A stretch of DNA of 64,000 nt from Fodinibius sp. Rm-B-1B1-1 (GTDB lineage: Bacteria; Bacteroidota; Rhodothermia; Balneolales; Balneolaceae): assembly GCF_038594945.1 (NCBI RefSeq), contig NZ_JBCFYD010000001.1:930001-994000 (forward strand). The letters are read 5' to 3'. Every line of letters begins with the position of its first letter. Position 1 is the stretch's first letter. The position numbers were made by a program, and so were the translations under genes. The notes under the pieces were generated by a model. The model was not told the DNA's origin. It saw nothing but the letters and a program-made list of their open reading frames with translations, and searched no databases. This document shows, piece by piece, positions 9,390-19,682 of the stretch.

Positions 9390-10604
9390 TTACTTGCTTT
9401 TAACAATCGCATAATTTCGCTTACCCACCTTCAACGTAAACTCAGTATCATCTTCAAAAGTCACGCTGTATCCCTTGTCAGATACTTTTTCATCGTCAAT
9501 AGAGATGCCGCCCTGCTTGATGAGCCGCTTGGTTTGTCCGTTACTGTCGGTGAAGCCCGCGTCGGATACAATATCCAATAGCCGAACTTCGGTACCCACT
9601 TCATACTCAAGAGTTGGGGCATCATCAGGAATTGCATTCCCCACAACTGTTTTTTCGAAGTGCTCTCGAGCAGCTTTGGCTTTTTCCTCACCATGATAAA
9701 TGCTGGTTATGGAAAGAGCCAGCTCGTGCTTGGTATTACGCGGATCTTCCTCAATTTTTTGTTTGTACTTGGGGAGTTCATCAACGTCTACCTCAGAAAC
9801 CAACTCAAACCAAGAGTAGATTAAATCATCGGGGATGGAAAGCACCTTGCCATACATGTCATTAGCATCTTCGGTAATACCTATGTAGTTGTCATAGGAT
9901 TTTGACATTTTTTTGGTCCCGTCAGTACCAACCAGCAAAGGCATCATTAAAGCAATTTGGGGCTCTTGACCGTCATCCTTTTGGAGTTCGCGTCCCACAA
10001 GCAGGTTAAATTTTTGATCTGTTCCACCCAGCTCAACATCCGACTGCAGGTGTACAGAATCTTGTCCCTGTGCCAGAGGATATAAGAATTCGTGTAGCGA
10101 AATGGGTTCGTTATTTTCGTAGCGTTTAGAGAAGTCATCCCGTTCAATCATACGAGCAACAGTTAACTTTGAGGTAAGCTTGATCACATCCTCAAAATTC
10201 ATATTCCCCAACCACTCTGAGTTATAGACGATTGAAGTCTTTGCTTCATCCAGAATTTTAGTTGCCTGATCGAGATATGTTTTAGCATTTTCTTCGATCT
10301 CTTCGCGCGAAAGGGCAGGACGCGTTTCACTTTTACCAGTGGGATCTCCAATAAGTGCGGTAAAATCACCGATAATCAGGATAGCCTCGTGACCCAAATC
10401 CTGGAACTGGCGCAGCTTTCGAAGGATCACCGAGTGCCCCAAGTGTAAGTCGGGCCGGGTAGGGTCACAACCCAATTTTATCTTAAGGGGTTTACCTTCT
10501 TTTTTCGATTTCTTGAGCTTCTCGACAAGCTCTTCTTCAGGTACAATTTCAACTGTACCTCTTTTAATAACTTCTAATTGTTCTTCAACGGGTAAAAAAT
10601 CCAT
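9390..10604 (-). CDS. tyrS: Tyrosyl-tRNA synthetase
   Basis: A 404-residue class I synthetase that charges tRNA-Tyr. The HIGH motif appears as HLGH (in [13 protein letters not shown]), followed by [14 protein letters not shown]; the ATP-binding KMSKS motif is intact ([11 protein letters not shown]). A C-terminal S4 RNA-binding domain starts near residue 340 ([23 protein letters not shown]). Layout and length fit the TyrZ-like subgroup of bacterial TyrRS. It is the last gene of the apparent yqeY-cvpA-tyrS operon, 6 bases after the cvpA stop. Confidence 0.96.
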   Translation of the reverse strand: MDFLPVEEQLEVIKRGTVEIVPEEELVEKLKKSKKEGKPLKIKLGCDPTRPDLHLGHSVILRKLRQFQDLGHEAILIIGDFTALIGDPTGKSETRPALSREEIEENAKTYLDQATKILDEAKTSIVYNSEWLGNMNFEDVIKLTSKLTVARMIERDDFSKRYENNEPISLHEFLYPLAQGQDSVHLQSDVELGGTDQKFNLLVGRELQKDDGQEPQIALMMPLLVGTDGTKKMSKSYDNYIGITEDANDMYGKVLSIPDDLIYSWFELVSEVDVDELPKYKQKIEEDPRNTKHELALSITSIYHGEEKAKAAREHFEKTVVGNAIPDDAPTLEYEVGTEVRLLDIVSDAGFTDSNGQTKRLIKQGGISIDDEKVSDKGYSVTFEDDTEFTLKVGKRNYAIVKSK

Positions 10605-10610
10605 AAATAA

Positions 10611-11180
10611 TCAGGAATTGCTCTGTTGTTCTAAAAAGGGAAAGTTTTCAATTGGGTTATATTGCTCAAGCGTCTTCTGGATGGTTGTCGTAAAATCTTC
10701 TGCACCCGGATATATGGCAGCTACCGTATCATAAGACCAAGGTGCTAAATAAATAATGTACGAATAGGTTACCGAATTTTGTCGGGTTTCTTGCGATGGG
10801 ATATTAAATCCGGCCAGAATTAACAAAAGGGCACTAATAACAATACCACTTTTCAGAAAGCCAAATCCTGCACCCGCAATACGATTTACAAAGTTGAGCT
10901 TAATAGTTTCTAAAAACTTTTTGCTTAGGAATGCCGCAAGATGGACTATGGATAATGTGCCGACAAATATGATAATAGCTGAAATAAAGGGAACAAAAGA
11001 AGCGCCTTCTTCAAAAAATGGTTTGATAGCTGTGCCAACAGGATCCATATATTGAAAGGTGAGAAAAACGCCCAAAATAATTCCAACAATACTGAACACT
11101 TCCTTAATAATACCGTTGACAAATCCCCGATAGCAGAAGTATGCAATGGGTAGGAGAATGACAAAGTCGAGGAGGTTCAT
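10611..11180 (-). CDS. CvpA-family inner-membrane protein
   Basis: A 189-residue protein with four hydrophobic segments (about residues 3-22, 25-45, 62-85 and 104-124). The first begins LLDFVILLPIAYFCYRGFVNGIIKEVFSIVG, the classic CvpA start (DhhvlliLalsaxrGfxxGxIrEvxSlxG). CvpA proteins are linked to colicin V export and envelope stress tolerance, but their molecular role remains uncertain. A C-terminal cytoplasmic or periplasmic tail follows the last helix. The gene lies between yqeY (12 bases upstream) and tyrS (6 bases downstream) on the same strand. Confidence 0.88.
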   Translation of the reverse strand: MNLLDFVILLPIAYFCYRGFVNGIIKEVFSIVGIILGVFLTFQYMDPVGTAIKPFFEEGASFVPFISAIIIFVGTLSIVHLAAFLSKKFLETIKLNFVNRIAGAGFGFLKSGIVISALLLILAGFNIPSQETRQNSVTYSYIIYLAPWSYDTVAAIYPGAEDFTTTIQKTLEQYNPIENFPFLEQQSNS

Positions 11181-11192
11181 TGGCTGGAAGTA

Positions 11193-11648
11193 TTAAGAAA
11201 GTTCTTCTTTTACAACCTTGCTTACAACTGACCCTTCGGCTTTTCCTTTAAGTTCTTGCATGAGGGCGCCCATAACTTGTCCCATATCTGACATGTCGTT
11301 GGCCCCGAGTTCGTCAATTTTTTCACGAGCGATATCACGCACTTCTTCTTCGGAAAGCATTTCGGGCAAGTAGGAGTTGATGATTTCAAGCTCCTCTTTT
11401 TCAGATTCAGCTAAATCATTCCGATCGCCTTTTTCAAACTGCTCAATCGATTCCTTGCGCTGCTTGGCCGCTTTCATGAGCACTTCAATACTTTGCTCAT
11501 CAGAAAGTTCGCCTTCTCCGCCTTTGCGCTCACTAATTTCGCGTTCCAGCAGTTTTGATTTTAATGACCGGAGTACACGAAGCTTATCTTGCTCTTTATT
11601 TTTCATGGCTTGTTTAAGATCGGCCATGATTTGGTCTTTAATAGCCAT
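11193..11648 (-). CDS. yqeY: GatB/YqeY domain protein
   Basis: A 151-residue, mostly helical protein that spans the complete YqeY family: it starts IKDQIMADLKQAMKNKEQDKLRVLRSLKS and ends GQVMGALMQELKGKAEGSVVSKVVKEEL. The domain is homologous to the tRNA-binding tail of GatB (Asp/Glu-tRNA amidotransferase), so a role in tRNA or amino-acyl transfer is inferred, but the function of stand-alone YqeY is not established. It heads the co-directional group yqeY-cvpA-tyrS with gaps of 12 and 6 bases. The next gene upstream (DUF4295-like) ends 108 bases away. Confidence 0.93.
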   Translation of the reverse strand: MAIKDQIMADLKQAMKNKEQDKLRVLRSLKSKLLEREISERKGGEGELSDEQSIEVLMKAAKQRKESIEQFEKGDRNDLAESEKEELEIINSYLPEMLSEEEVRDIAREKIDELGANDMSDMGQVMGALMQELKGKAEGSVVSKVVKEELS

Positions 11649-11756
11649 AATACGTGGATTGGTGGTTATAAAAACATGTATAAAAGCACATGCTCATAAA
11701 AAAAGGCTCCATCCACCTTTGCGGATGCAACCTCTTTTTAAATCAAAAAAAGAGTG

Positions 11757-11927
11757 TTAGTCTTTATTTTCTTTAATAAAGTCCTGCACATTATCTTCGT
11801 CAATAATGGCTTCTTTATAACCATACTTATTGTTGGCCGTTTTTTGCGCAACAATAACTTTTGCCATGCGTCGGTCACCCGACTTTTGTTCTGTTTCGTT
11901 GGTTCCAAACGTTTTCTTCTTGGCCAT
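11757..11927 (-). CDS. DUF4295-like small ribosome-associated protein
   Basis: A 56-residue basic protein, start ATG at 11927 (MAKKKTFGTNETEQKSGD) and end DEDNVQDFIKENKD. The core GDRRMAKVIVAQKTANNKYG followed by an acidic tail matches the DUF4295 pattern of Bacteroidota (basic MAKK start, middle KTxxxxY-like segment, C-terminal phenylalanine in an acidic helix). In those genomes the gene sits directly after rpmB and rpmG, exactly as here (21 bases after the rpmG stop), and is thought to be ribosome-related. Function unproven; the family call relies on context and size as much as on sequence. Confidence 0.75.
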   Translation of the reverse strand: MAKKKTFGTNETEQKSGDRRMAKVIVAQKTANNKYGYKEAIIDEDNVQDFIKENKD

Positions 11928-11948
11928 AATGCTAATGCTGGTCTTACG

Positions 11949-12113
11949 TTATTTAATTTCTTTGTGAACAGTATGCTTGCGAAGTACCGGGTTGTATTTT
12001 TTCAACTCCAAACGATCAGGAGAGTTACGTCGGTTTTTGGTAGTGTGATACCGCGACGTGCCCGGAGCTTCGGTGCATTCTAAAATTACTTGTACTCTGT
12101 TTCCTTTTGCCAT
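11949..12113 (-). CDS. rpmG: 50S ribosomal protein L33
   Basis: A 54-residue protein translated from ATG at 12113: [19 protein letters not shown], then [20 protein letters not shown] and [14 protein letters not shown]. This is a complete L33 with the TTKN(R/K)RN and LELKKYNP landmarks. Only one Cys remains of the four that bind zinc in the C+ type, so it is a zinc-independent (C-) L33. It is part of the large ribosomal subunit near the E site. The gene is 9 bases downstream of rpmB and 21 bases upstream of the DUF4295-like gene, forming one operon. Confidence 0.95.
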   Translation of the reverse strand: MAKGNRVQVILECTEAPGTSRYHTTKNRRNSPDRLELKKYNPVLRKHTVHKEIK

Positions 12114-12122
12114 AGTGCTATA

Positions 12123-12368
12123 TTATACGTCTTTAATGAGAGTTCCTTTTTTTCTTGCTTCTTTCAGCACGGCATGGATACCCTTCTTATTAATTGTGCG
12201 AAGCGTTTTTGCAGAAACTTTTAAGGTCACCCATTTGTCTTCTTCTGGGACATAGAATTTCTTTTTCTGCAGATTTTGTTGAAACTTATGCTTCGTCTTG
12301 TTGTTGGACTTTGAGGAGCGATATCCATTTTGTGCTCCTTTGCCCGTGATGTCATCTTTACGTGCCAT
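12123..12368 (-). CDS. rpmB: 50S ribosomal protein L28
   Basis: An 81-residue protein when started at the second ATG (12368), giving MARKDDITGKGAQNGY; an ATG two codons upstream (12374) would add Met-Ile and is less likely. Landmarks of L28: ITGKG near the start, NNKTKHKFQQNLQKKKFYVP in the middle, and VSAKTLRTINKKGI towards the end. The Cys residues of zinc-binding L28 are absent (C- form, like the L33 here). No strong Shine-Dalgarno is seen upstream, as usual for this bacterial group. First gene of rpmB-rpmG-DUF4295. Confidence 0.94.
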   Translation of the reverse strand: MARKDDITGKGAQNGYRSSKSNNKTKHKFQQNLQKKKFYVPEEDKWVTLKVSAKTLRTINKKGIHAVLKEARKKGTLIKDV

Positions 12369-12634
12369 GATCAAATAAAACCGTTATTTTACATTTCTCA
12401 GATAGACTGGAAAAATAGCCTTATTCCCGAAAAAGATCAATGTTTCTTTTACAGGGATTTTTTTTACATATTAGGCCGTTCTGGGGAGAACGATAATAGA
12501 ATGTAAATATAGATCTTAAAATAGGGATAAACTTGATTTGCGAGCACATCTCTGCATTTGTCAATAAAACCCATCACTTTCTTTGATTTTGCTTATTTAT
12601 GCCCTATTTTCAGGCGTCTTCACCATTATTTTAA

Positions 12635-14581
<1,947 letters not shown>

Positions 14582-14686
14582 ATCATAGTGCTGGAGTGGG
14601 GGCAAGGACTTAATTCTAAGACCCAACACGTACTAAACCTTAGCACTTTCAGGAATTTAATTTTAACACTGTACTAAACATTATCC

Positions 14687-17143
14687 ATGGCAAGAGATAA
14701 AATTATACCTATTGCAATTGAAGATGAGATGCAATCGGCCTATATCGATTACTCGATGTCGGTTATTGTATCTCGTGCCCTGCCCGATGTTCGGGACGGC
14801 TTGAAGCCCGTTCACCGACGTATTCTTTATGGGATGAGTGAATTGGGCATGCTCCACAATAGAAATTATAAGAAGAGTGCTCGTATTGTTGGTGAGGTGC
14901 TCGGTAAGTATCACCCTCACGGCGATTCAGCTGTCTATGATTCCATTGTACGGATGGTGCAAGATTTTTCTCTGCGTTATCCACTGGTCGATGGACAAGG
15001 GAACTTTGGTTCTATTGACGGAGACTCTGCGGCGGCTATGCGTTATACAGAAACACGCATGGAGCGTATTGCTGAGGAAATGCTCACGGATATCAACAAA
15101 GAGACCGTTGATTTTAATGATAACTTTGATGATACCCTGCAAGAGCCTACCGTCCTTCCAAGTATGTTGCCAAACATGCTACTCAATGGGGCTTCAGGTA
15201 TTGCTGTGGGGATGGCCACGAATATGGCCCCTCACAATTTGACGGAAACGATTGATGGGATTGTTGCTTACCTGGATAATCCTGATATCGAATGCAAGGT
15301 GCTAATGGAACATATTCCGGCTCCTGACTTTCCCACTGGTGGTATCATTTATGGATATGAAGGTGTTAAGGAAGCATATGAAACGGGACGTGGTAAGATT
15401 ACGCTGCGTGCTCGTTGTACAACTGAAGAGCTTCGTCGTGGACGTGAGCAAATTGTTATTACAGAAATTCCATATCAGGTAAATAAGACAACGCTTGTTA
15501 AAAAGATTGCGAAGTTAACGCAAAACGAAAAGATCGACGAAATATCTGAGATTCGTGATGAATCTGATCGTGATGGAATGCGTATCGTTGTTGTGCTTAA
15601 GCGTACTGCCAATGCAGGTATTGTGCTTAATCAGCTGTACAAATATACGCAGATGCAGACTACTTTCGGCGTAATTAGTCTTGCCTTGGTGAAAGGCCGA
15701 CCGAAAGTGATGCCGCTTAAAGAATTAATTTATCACTATGTAGAGCATCGTGTTGAAGTTGTTATTCGACGAACGCTCTATGATCTTGACCAGGCAGAAT
15801 CACGAGCTCATATTCTTGAGGGGCTTAAAATTGCACTTGATGATCTTGATGAGGTGATCAAAACGATTCGAGCTTCCAATAGTCCGCAAGAAGCCAATGA
15901 GGCATTACGTTCTAAATTTGCGCTTACAGATATCCAGGCAAAGGCTATTTTGGATATGCGTTTGCAAAAACTTACTGGTTTGGAGCGCGATAAGATTGAG
16001 GTTGAATACAATGAGATTGCAGAGAAAATTGCGGATTATCGTGAAATTCTCTCCAACCGTGATCGCCAGAAGTCAATTATTAAAGATGAGCTTTTGGAAA
16101 TTAAAGATCGTTATGGTGATGAGCGCCGTACGCAAATTGTACACTCAGCTGAAGATTTCAGCGTAGAGGATATGATTGCTGATGAGGATGTGGTGGTTAC
16201 CATATCAAATAAAGGCTTTATTAAGCGAATGCCTGTTAGTGGTTATCGCCGACAGAAGCGTGGCGGTAAAGGCATGAAAGGTACAACCACAAAAGATGAC
16301 GAATATGTAGAACATCTTTTTGTAGCTACGAACCATAATTACATTCTGTTTTTTACAGAAAAAGGACAATGTTACTGGCTTAAGGTCTATGAAATCCCAG
16401 AAGGTTCCCGAACCGCTCGCGGACGTGCTATTGTAAATCTTATTGATATTGATAAGGATGATTCCATTAAAACGTTTGTTCCGGTGAAAACGCTGGATGA
16501 CGAGGAATACATCAATAATAATTACATCATTATGGCAACTAAGGAGGGTAAGGTTAAGAAAACGACCCTCGAAGCTTACAGTCGTCCCCGTCGAGATGGT
16601 ATTATTGCCATCAATATTAATGAAGGTGATTCTCTCTTAGAGGCTGCTCTCACCGATGGGGAAAGCAATGTTATTCTTGCTAATAAGAAAGGACGAGCTA
16701 TTCGATTCCATGAAGATGAAGTCCGAGATATGGGGCGTAATACTTCTGGAGTTAAGGGGATGGATCTTGCAGATGATGATGAGCTCGTTGATATGGTCGT
16801 TATCAAAAACACACACGGTGCTACCGTTCTTGCAATTTCTGAAAATGGATACGGTAAGCGTTCGCTGGTAGAAGATTATCGGGAGCAAAGCCGTGGTGGT
16901 AAAGGAGTGATTACGCTTAAAGTAACAAAGAAGACTGGCGAACTTATTGCTCTCAAAGATGTTTCTGATAAAGATGACCTGATGGTTATTACTGAAGGCG
17001 GTAAGGTTATCCGGATGAGTTGTGATGGCATTCGAACCATGGGTAGAAATACTCAGGGTGTTCGTATTATGCGTCTCGATTCAGAAGGGAAGATTGCTGC
17101 TGTTACTCGTGTCGTAAACGAAGAAGAGGACGAAACGGTCTAA
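14687..17143 (+). CDS. gyrA: DNA gyrase subunit A
   Basis: An 818-residue breakage-reunion subunit. The N-terminal winged helix begins [29 protein letters not shown]; the quinolone region [15 protein letters not shown] keeps the Ser and Asp equivalent to E. coli Ser83 and Asp87; the catalytic Tyr lies in AMRYTETRM. The C-terminal domain is a six-bladed pinwheel whose GyrA-box reads QKRGGKG (canonical QRRGGKG), with a blade repeat ending QSRGGKG near residue 740. The GyrA-box identifies it as gyrase rather than topoisomerase IV. It follows gyrB by 105 bases and is closed by a strong terminator at 17169-17207. Confidence 0.96.
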   Translation: MARDKIIPIAIEDEMQSAYIDYSMSVIVSRALPDVRDGLKPVHRRILYGMSELGMLHNRNYKKSARIVGEVLGKYHPHGDSAVYDSIVRMVQDFSLRYPLVDGQGNFGSIDGDSAAAMRYTETRMERIAEEMLTDINKETVDFNDNFDDTLQEPTVLPSMLPNMLLNGASGIAVGMATNMAPHNLTETIDGIVAYLDNPDIECKVLMEHIPAPDFPTGGIIYGYEGVKEAYETGRGKITLRARCTTEELRRGREQIVITEIPYQVNKTTLVKKIAKLTQNEKIDEISEIRDESDRDGMRIVVVLKRTANAGIVLNQLYKYTQMQTTFGVISLALVKGRPKVMPLKELIYHYVEHRVEVVIRRTLYDLDQAESRAHILEGLKIALDDLDEVIKTIRASNSPQEANEALRSKFALTDIQAKAILDMRLQKLTGLERDKIEVEYNEIAEKIADYREILSNRDRQKSIIKDELLEIKDRYGDERRTQIVHSAEDFSVEDMIADEDVVVTISNKGFIKRMPVSGYRRQKRGGKGMKGTTTKDDEYVEHLFVATNHNYILFFTEKGQCYWLKVYEIPEGSRTARGRAIVNLIDIDKDDSIKTFVPVKTLDDEEYINNNYIIMATKEGKVKKTTLEAYSRPRRDGIIAININEGDSLLEAALTDGESNVILANKKGRAIRFHEDEVRDMGRNTSGVKGMDLADDDELVDMVVIKNTHGATVLAISENGYGKRSLVEDYREQSRGGKGVITLKVTKKTGELIALKDVSDKDDLMVITEGGKVIRMSCDGIRTMGRNTQGVRIMRLDSEGKIAAVTRVVNEEEDETV

Positions 17144-17168
17144 CTAAGTAGATAAGAACTAAGGTCTA

Positions 17169-17207
17169 AACCCTGACAGTCTTCAAAAGCTGTCGGGGTT
17201 TTTTATT
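17169..17207 (+). terminator. Rho-independent terminator of gyrBA
   Basis: CCCTGACAG (17171-17179) pairs with CTGTCGGGG (17190-17198, one G-T pair) and is followed directly by six Ts. It lies 27 bases after the gyrA stop. Confidence 0.85.
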
Positions 17208-17283
17208 TGGTAGGTTTTACTACTTAATCGTCAAGACCTGGGCTTAAAATTTTGGGCATCTGAAAACGTTTCTTCTATTTGAC

Positions 17284-17940
17284 TTAGAGTTGTTCCCATA
17301 GTGCCATTAATGGGAACAACTCATCTACGTTTTCAGGGAATGCATTTGGCAATCCACCCCAGTTAGTTAATGAATAGTCGATACCAGCAAGGTAATTTTT
17401 GCGGAGCTGTTATGATTATTACGTATTGAGTTTTTTTTTCGAAAGGGAGTGATTCAATTTGTCAGTTAGGGCACGCATAAGCTTTACTGATATTTGATGC
17501 TGATACCTTCGTATCACTTCTTTAAAGTTCTTACGTTTATCTGTTTACTGGAAAATATGTTCTTTTAGAATATCGATTCCCACAAACTTATCCAGTTCCG
17601 CCTCCCTTTTATTAAATAATGATTTTCAGTTATTAAACCAGATGTTGACCTGGGAAATATAATTTTGGACTATTTTGCTATCGGATGATGTTCTACATGT
17701 TCTCACTTTTTGTTCAGGTCTTTTTTATAATTAATGTGATTGAAAAGCAATTCTCAAATCTTCTGCGGCATCCTCAATAACTTTTAAAATTATAGTAGAA
17801 AGATTCTTTGTTTGGTCCCAGAATTTTTGGCTTGTAGTTGCAAATAGAAAAACACTGAGAAGTGGAAGGATACTGCTCAAACCATTGGTCGCAATAGTTA
17901 TAGATTCTCTCGATTTTTTCTTAACTCTCTTTATCCGTCA
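17284..17940 (-). pseudogene. Degenerate coding remnants between gyrA and the WYL regulator
   Basis: The 829-base gap 17144-17972 contains no intact gene, but the minus strand shows several short coding-like stretches in different frames. 17284-17409 reads 41 residues to a stop and includes NWGGLPNAFPENVDELFP; 17419-17544 reads 41 residues to a stop and includes KEVIRRYQHQISVKLMRAL; near 17560-17610 there is LDKFVGIDILKEHIF; near 17750-17920 two overlapping frames give IYNYCDQWFEQYPS and KVIEDAAEDLRIAF. Switching frames and in-frame stops suggest one or more decayed genes, perhaps a transposase remnant, but I do not recognise the family with any certainty. Confidence 0.3.
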
Positions 17941-17972
17941 GTAAAATTATATTTTAAGTATTGATGATAATA

Positions 17973-18917
17973 TCATATTTCCTCCATCATTTCTTCAAGT
18001 AGTTTATTCCTTTTTTCTAATAGAACTTCTGGACTAACTATTTTAACATCTTTTGGAAATTGCAGCAACCATTCATTGATAAAGTCCAAATTGTCGAACT
18101 CAAAGCTAATCCTAAATAAATTAGGATTTTTTTCTTTTTTCTTAATTATTTTTGTCGGCAGATTAGCTTTAAAACGCTTTAAAACCTTTTTGGATACATC
18201 TACTATTATTTTATGGGGTTTCCCCTCAGATCGAAAAATAAGTCCTTCTACGTCGATTTTGCCATATGGGACAAAATCTTCACCCAAAATATTGATACTT
18301 GACATGCGATCGAGCAAAAAATTGCGGGTATCGTCTCTTTTGTGGGAGTAGCCAATGACATTCCAGTGATCGCGATAAAAAACAATAATATAGGGATCAA
18401 TTTTCCGGCTGGTAATTTCTTCCGAGGATTTTGCACGGTAGTTAAATTTTATTGATTTATTTTCTGCGATAGCATTGCTAATGATATACCAATCACCGCC
18501 CTTCGTTTTTTCAGCGCCAAAATTTAAATAGGGGTCAACAACGGTTCGTTCTTCAAGTGAATCCATAAAGTCTCGGAGATTATCGGGGACCACTTCTTTA
18601 ATTTTCAACTCCACTCCTTTGGCATCTTCGATTAGTTTTTGGTCAACCTGGGATTTAACAAAATTCAGCCCTACCATAATAGTTGCCAATTCTTTATTAG
18701 TAAACATTAGTGGGGGAATTTTATATCCCTGCATAATACCATACCCATGATATTTGTCATGAGTTACGGGGACATTCATTTCCGAGAGGGCATTAAAATC
18801 CCGAAAGACGGTACGGCGGCTAATGTTAAATTTTTCGGCAATTTTATCTACCGTTATGCGGCTGTTTGACTGCTGAAGCATAAGGATCAGCTTCATTCTT
18901 CGCTCAGAACTATTCAT
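17973..18917 (-). CDS. HTH-WYL (YafY-type) transcriptional regulator
   Basis: A 314-residue protein with an N-terminal winged helix (residues 1-60; ITVDKIAEKFNISRRTVFRDFNALSE is the HTH_11/DeoR-like helix pair), a central WYL domain (about 145-235; SIKFNYRAKSSEEITSRKIDP and FYRDHWNVIGYSHKRDDTRNF) and a C-terminal WCX-like segment ending in LLEEMMEEI. WYL regulators bind nucleic acid or nucleotide ligands and control DNA damage, CRISPR or phage-defence genes in several phyla. None of these lies next to this copy: it is flanked by decayed DNA on one side and rsmG 87 bases away on the other, so its target is unknown. Confidence 0.9.
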   Translation of the reverse strand: MNSSERRMKLILMLQQSNSRITVDKIAEKFNISRRTVFRDFNALSEMNVPVTHDKYHGYGIMQGYKIPPLMFTNKELATIMVGLNFVKSQVDQKLIEDAKGVELKIKEVVPDNLRDFMDSLEERTVVDPYLNFGAEKTKGGDWYIISNAIAENKSIKFNYRAKSSEEITSRKIDPYIIVFYRDHWNVIGYSHKRDDTRNFLLDRMSSINILGEDFVPYGKIDVEGLIFRSEGKPHKIIVDVSKKVLKRFKANLPTKIIKKKEKNPNLFRISFEFDNLDFINEWLLQFPKDVKIVSPEVLLEKRNKLLEEMMEEI

Positions 18918-19004
18918 ATATTCCTGATTCTATTATGGTGATCAAAGATGAGCCCCTAATATAATTGAAAGTGGAGGACTTGTCAGTAAAGAAAAGGGGA
19001 AGGG

Positions 19005-19640
19005 TTAGGGCCGATCTATAATTACAATAGATTTCCCTTGGTAAAAATCAGAGTTTTGGGAAAGGTCCATACAGTTTATGGTTAGTTGCTGTGGGATATC
19101 TTTAATTTCTTTTTCAAATTCCAAGCCCTTGTAAAGTATCATCTTTTTCCAGGTAAGATGGTAGCTCATTCTTATGATATCGCTAATCTTAAACGCATGT
19201 TTTGAAATAAGAAGGCATTCATCATCGTGTTGTAATTCTTCTATAGATCCATCAATAATACCAATATTTTGGAGCTGTAGTTTTTGGGCGATTTGCTTCA
19301 TTGCCAGGCATTTTTTGGTTACCAAATCATTGAGCACGAAATGTTTTTCGGGATGAGTAATAGCCAGAGGAATACCTGGGAGTCCTCCTCCGGTACCAGT
19401 ATCAATGATTAAGTCTTCATTCTTAAAAATATCAAGATGAGAAATAATGAGAGAGTGGCGAATGTGTTCCCAAATAGTTTCACGTGGAACGTCGCGACTT
19501 ACAAGGTTTACGCGTTTATTCCACCAGAGAAGTTGATCTAAATAATTCTCAAGCTGCAGACGATTATTCTGAATTAGTGCATCTGTTTCTTCAAACGTTT
19601 CACGTGAAACAGAAGTGCGGATAATATTGTGTTGTTCCAC
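19005..19640 (-). CDS. rsmG: 16S rRNA (guanine527-N7)-methyltransferase RsmG
   Basis: A 211-residue Rossmann methyltransferase. The SAM-binding loop is DTGTGGGLPGIPLAI (about residues 86-100) and WNKRVNLVSR precedes it, as usual for RsmG/GidB. It methylates G527 of 16S rRNA (the streptomycin-linked site). The start is a GTG at 19640, because an in-frame TAG lies two codons upstream and no ATG occurs early in the frame. The N-terminus contains VSRET and DVPRET, which are the translations of parS-like DNA sites embedded in the gene. It follows mnmG by 42 bases, the widespread origin-proximal gene pair, but parA and parB do not follow. Confidence 0.93.
   Translation of the reverse strand: MEQHNIIRTSVSRETFEETDALIQNNRLQLENYLDQLLWWNKRVNLVSRDVPRETIWEHIRHSLIISHLDIFKNEDLIIDTGTGGGLPGIPLAITHPEKHFVLNDLVTKKCLAMKQIAQKLQLQNIGIIDGSIEELQHDDECLLISKHAFKISDIIRMSYHLTWKKMILYKGLEFEKEIKDIPQQLTINCMDLSQNSDFYQGKSIVIIDRP
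19477..19490. promoter_or_regulatory. parS-like site A
   Basis: GTTTCACGTGGAAC inside rsmG, one mismatch from the 14-base core of the bacterial chromosomal parS palindrome (GTTTCACGTGAAAC). Likely a ParB/Spo0J binding site. Confidence 0.7.
19597..19610. promoter_or_regulatory. parS-like site B (perfect core)
   Basis: GTTTCACGTGAAAC, a perfect 14-base palindrome identical to the core of the conserved parS site, within the 5' end of rsmG. Extended by A at its 3' side as in the 16-base consensus. Confidence 0.88.
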
Positions 19641-19647
19641 GTGAAAC
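19634..19647. promoter_or_regulatory. parS-like site C overlapping the rsmG start
   Basis: GTTCCACGTGAAAC, which fits the degenerate parS consensus (TGTTNCACGTGAAACA) and is preceded by T. It overlaps the GTG start codon of rsmG (19638-19640), so ParB binding and rsmG translation initiation share the same bases. Confidence 0.8.
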
Positions 19648-19682
19648 TATGTGTTTGTGGGTTAATAGGTTGTTAAAAGGGA

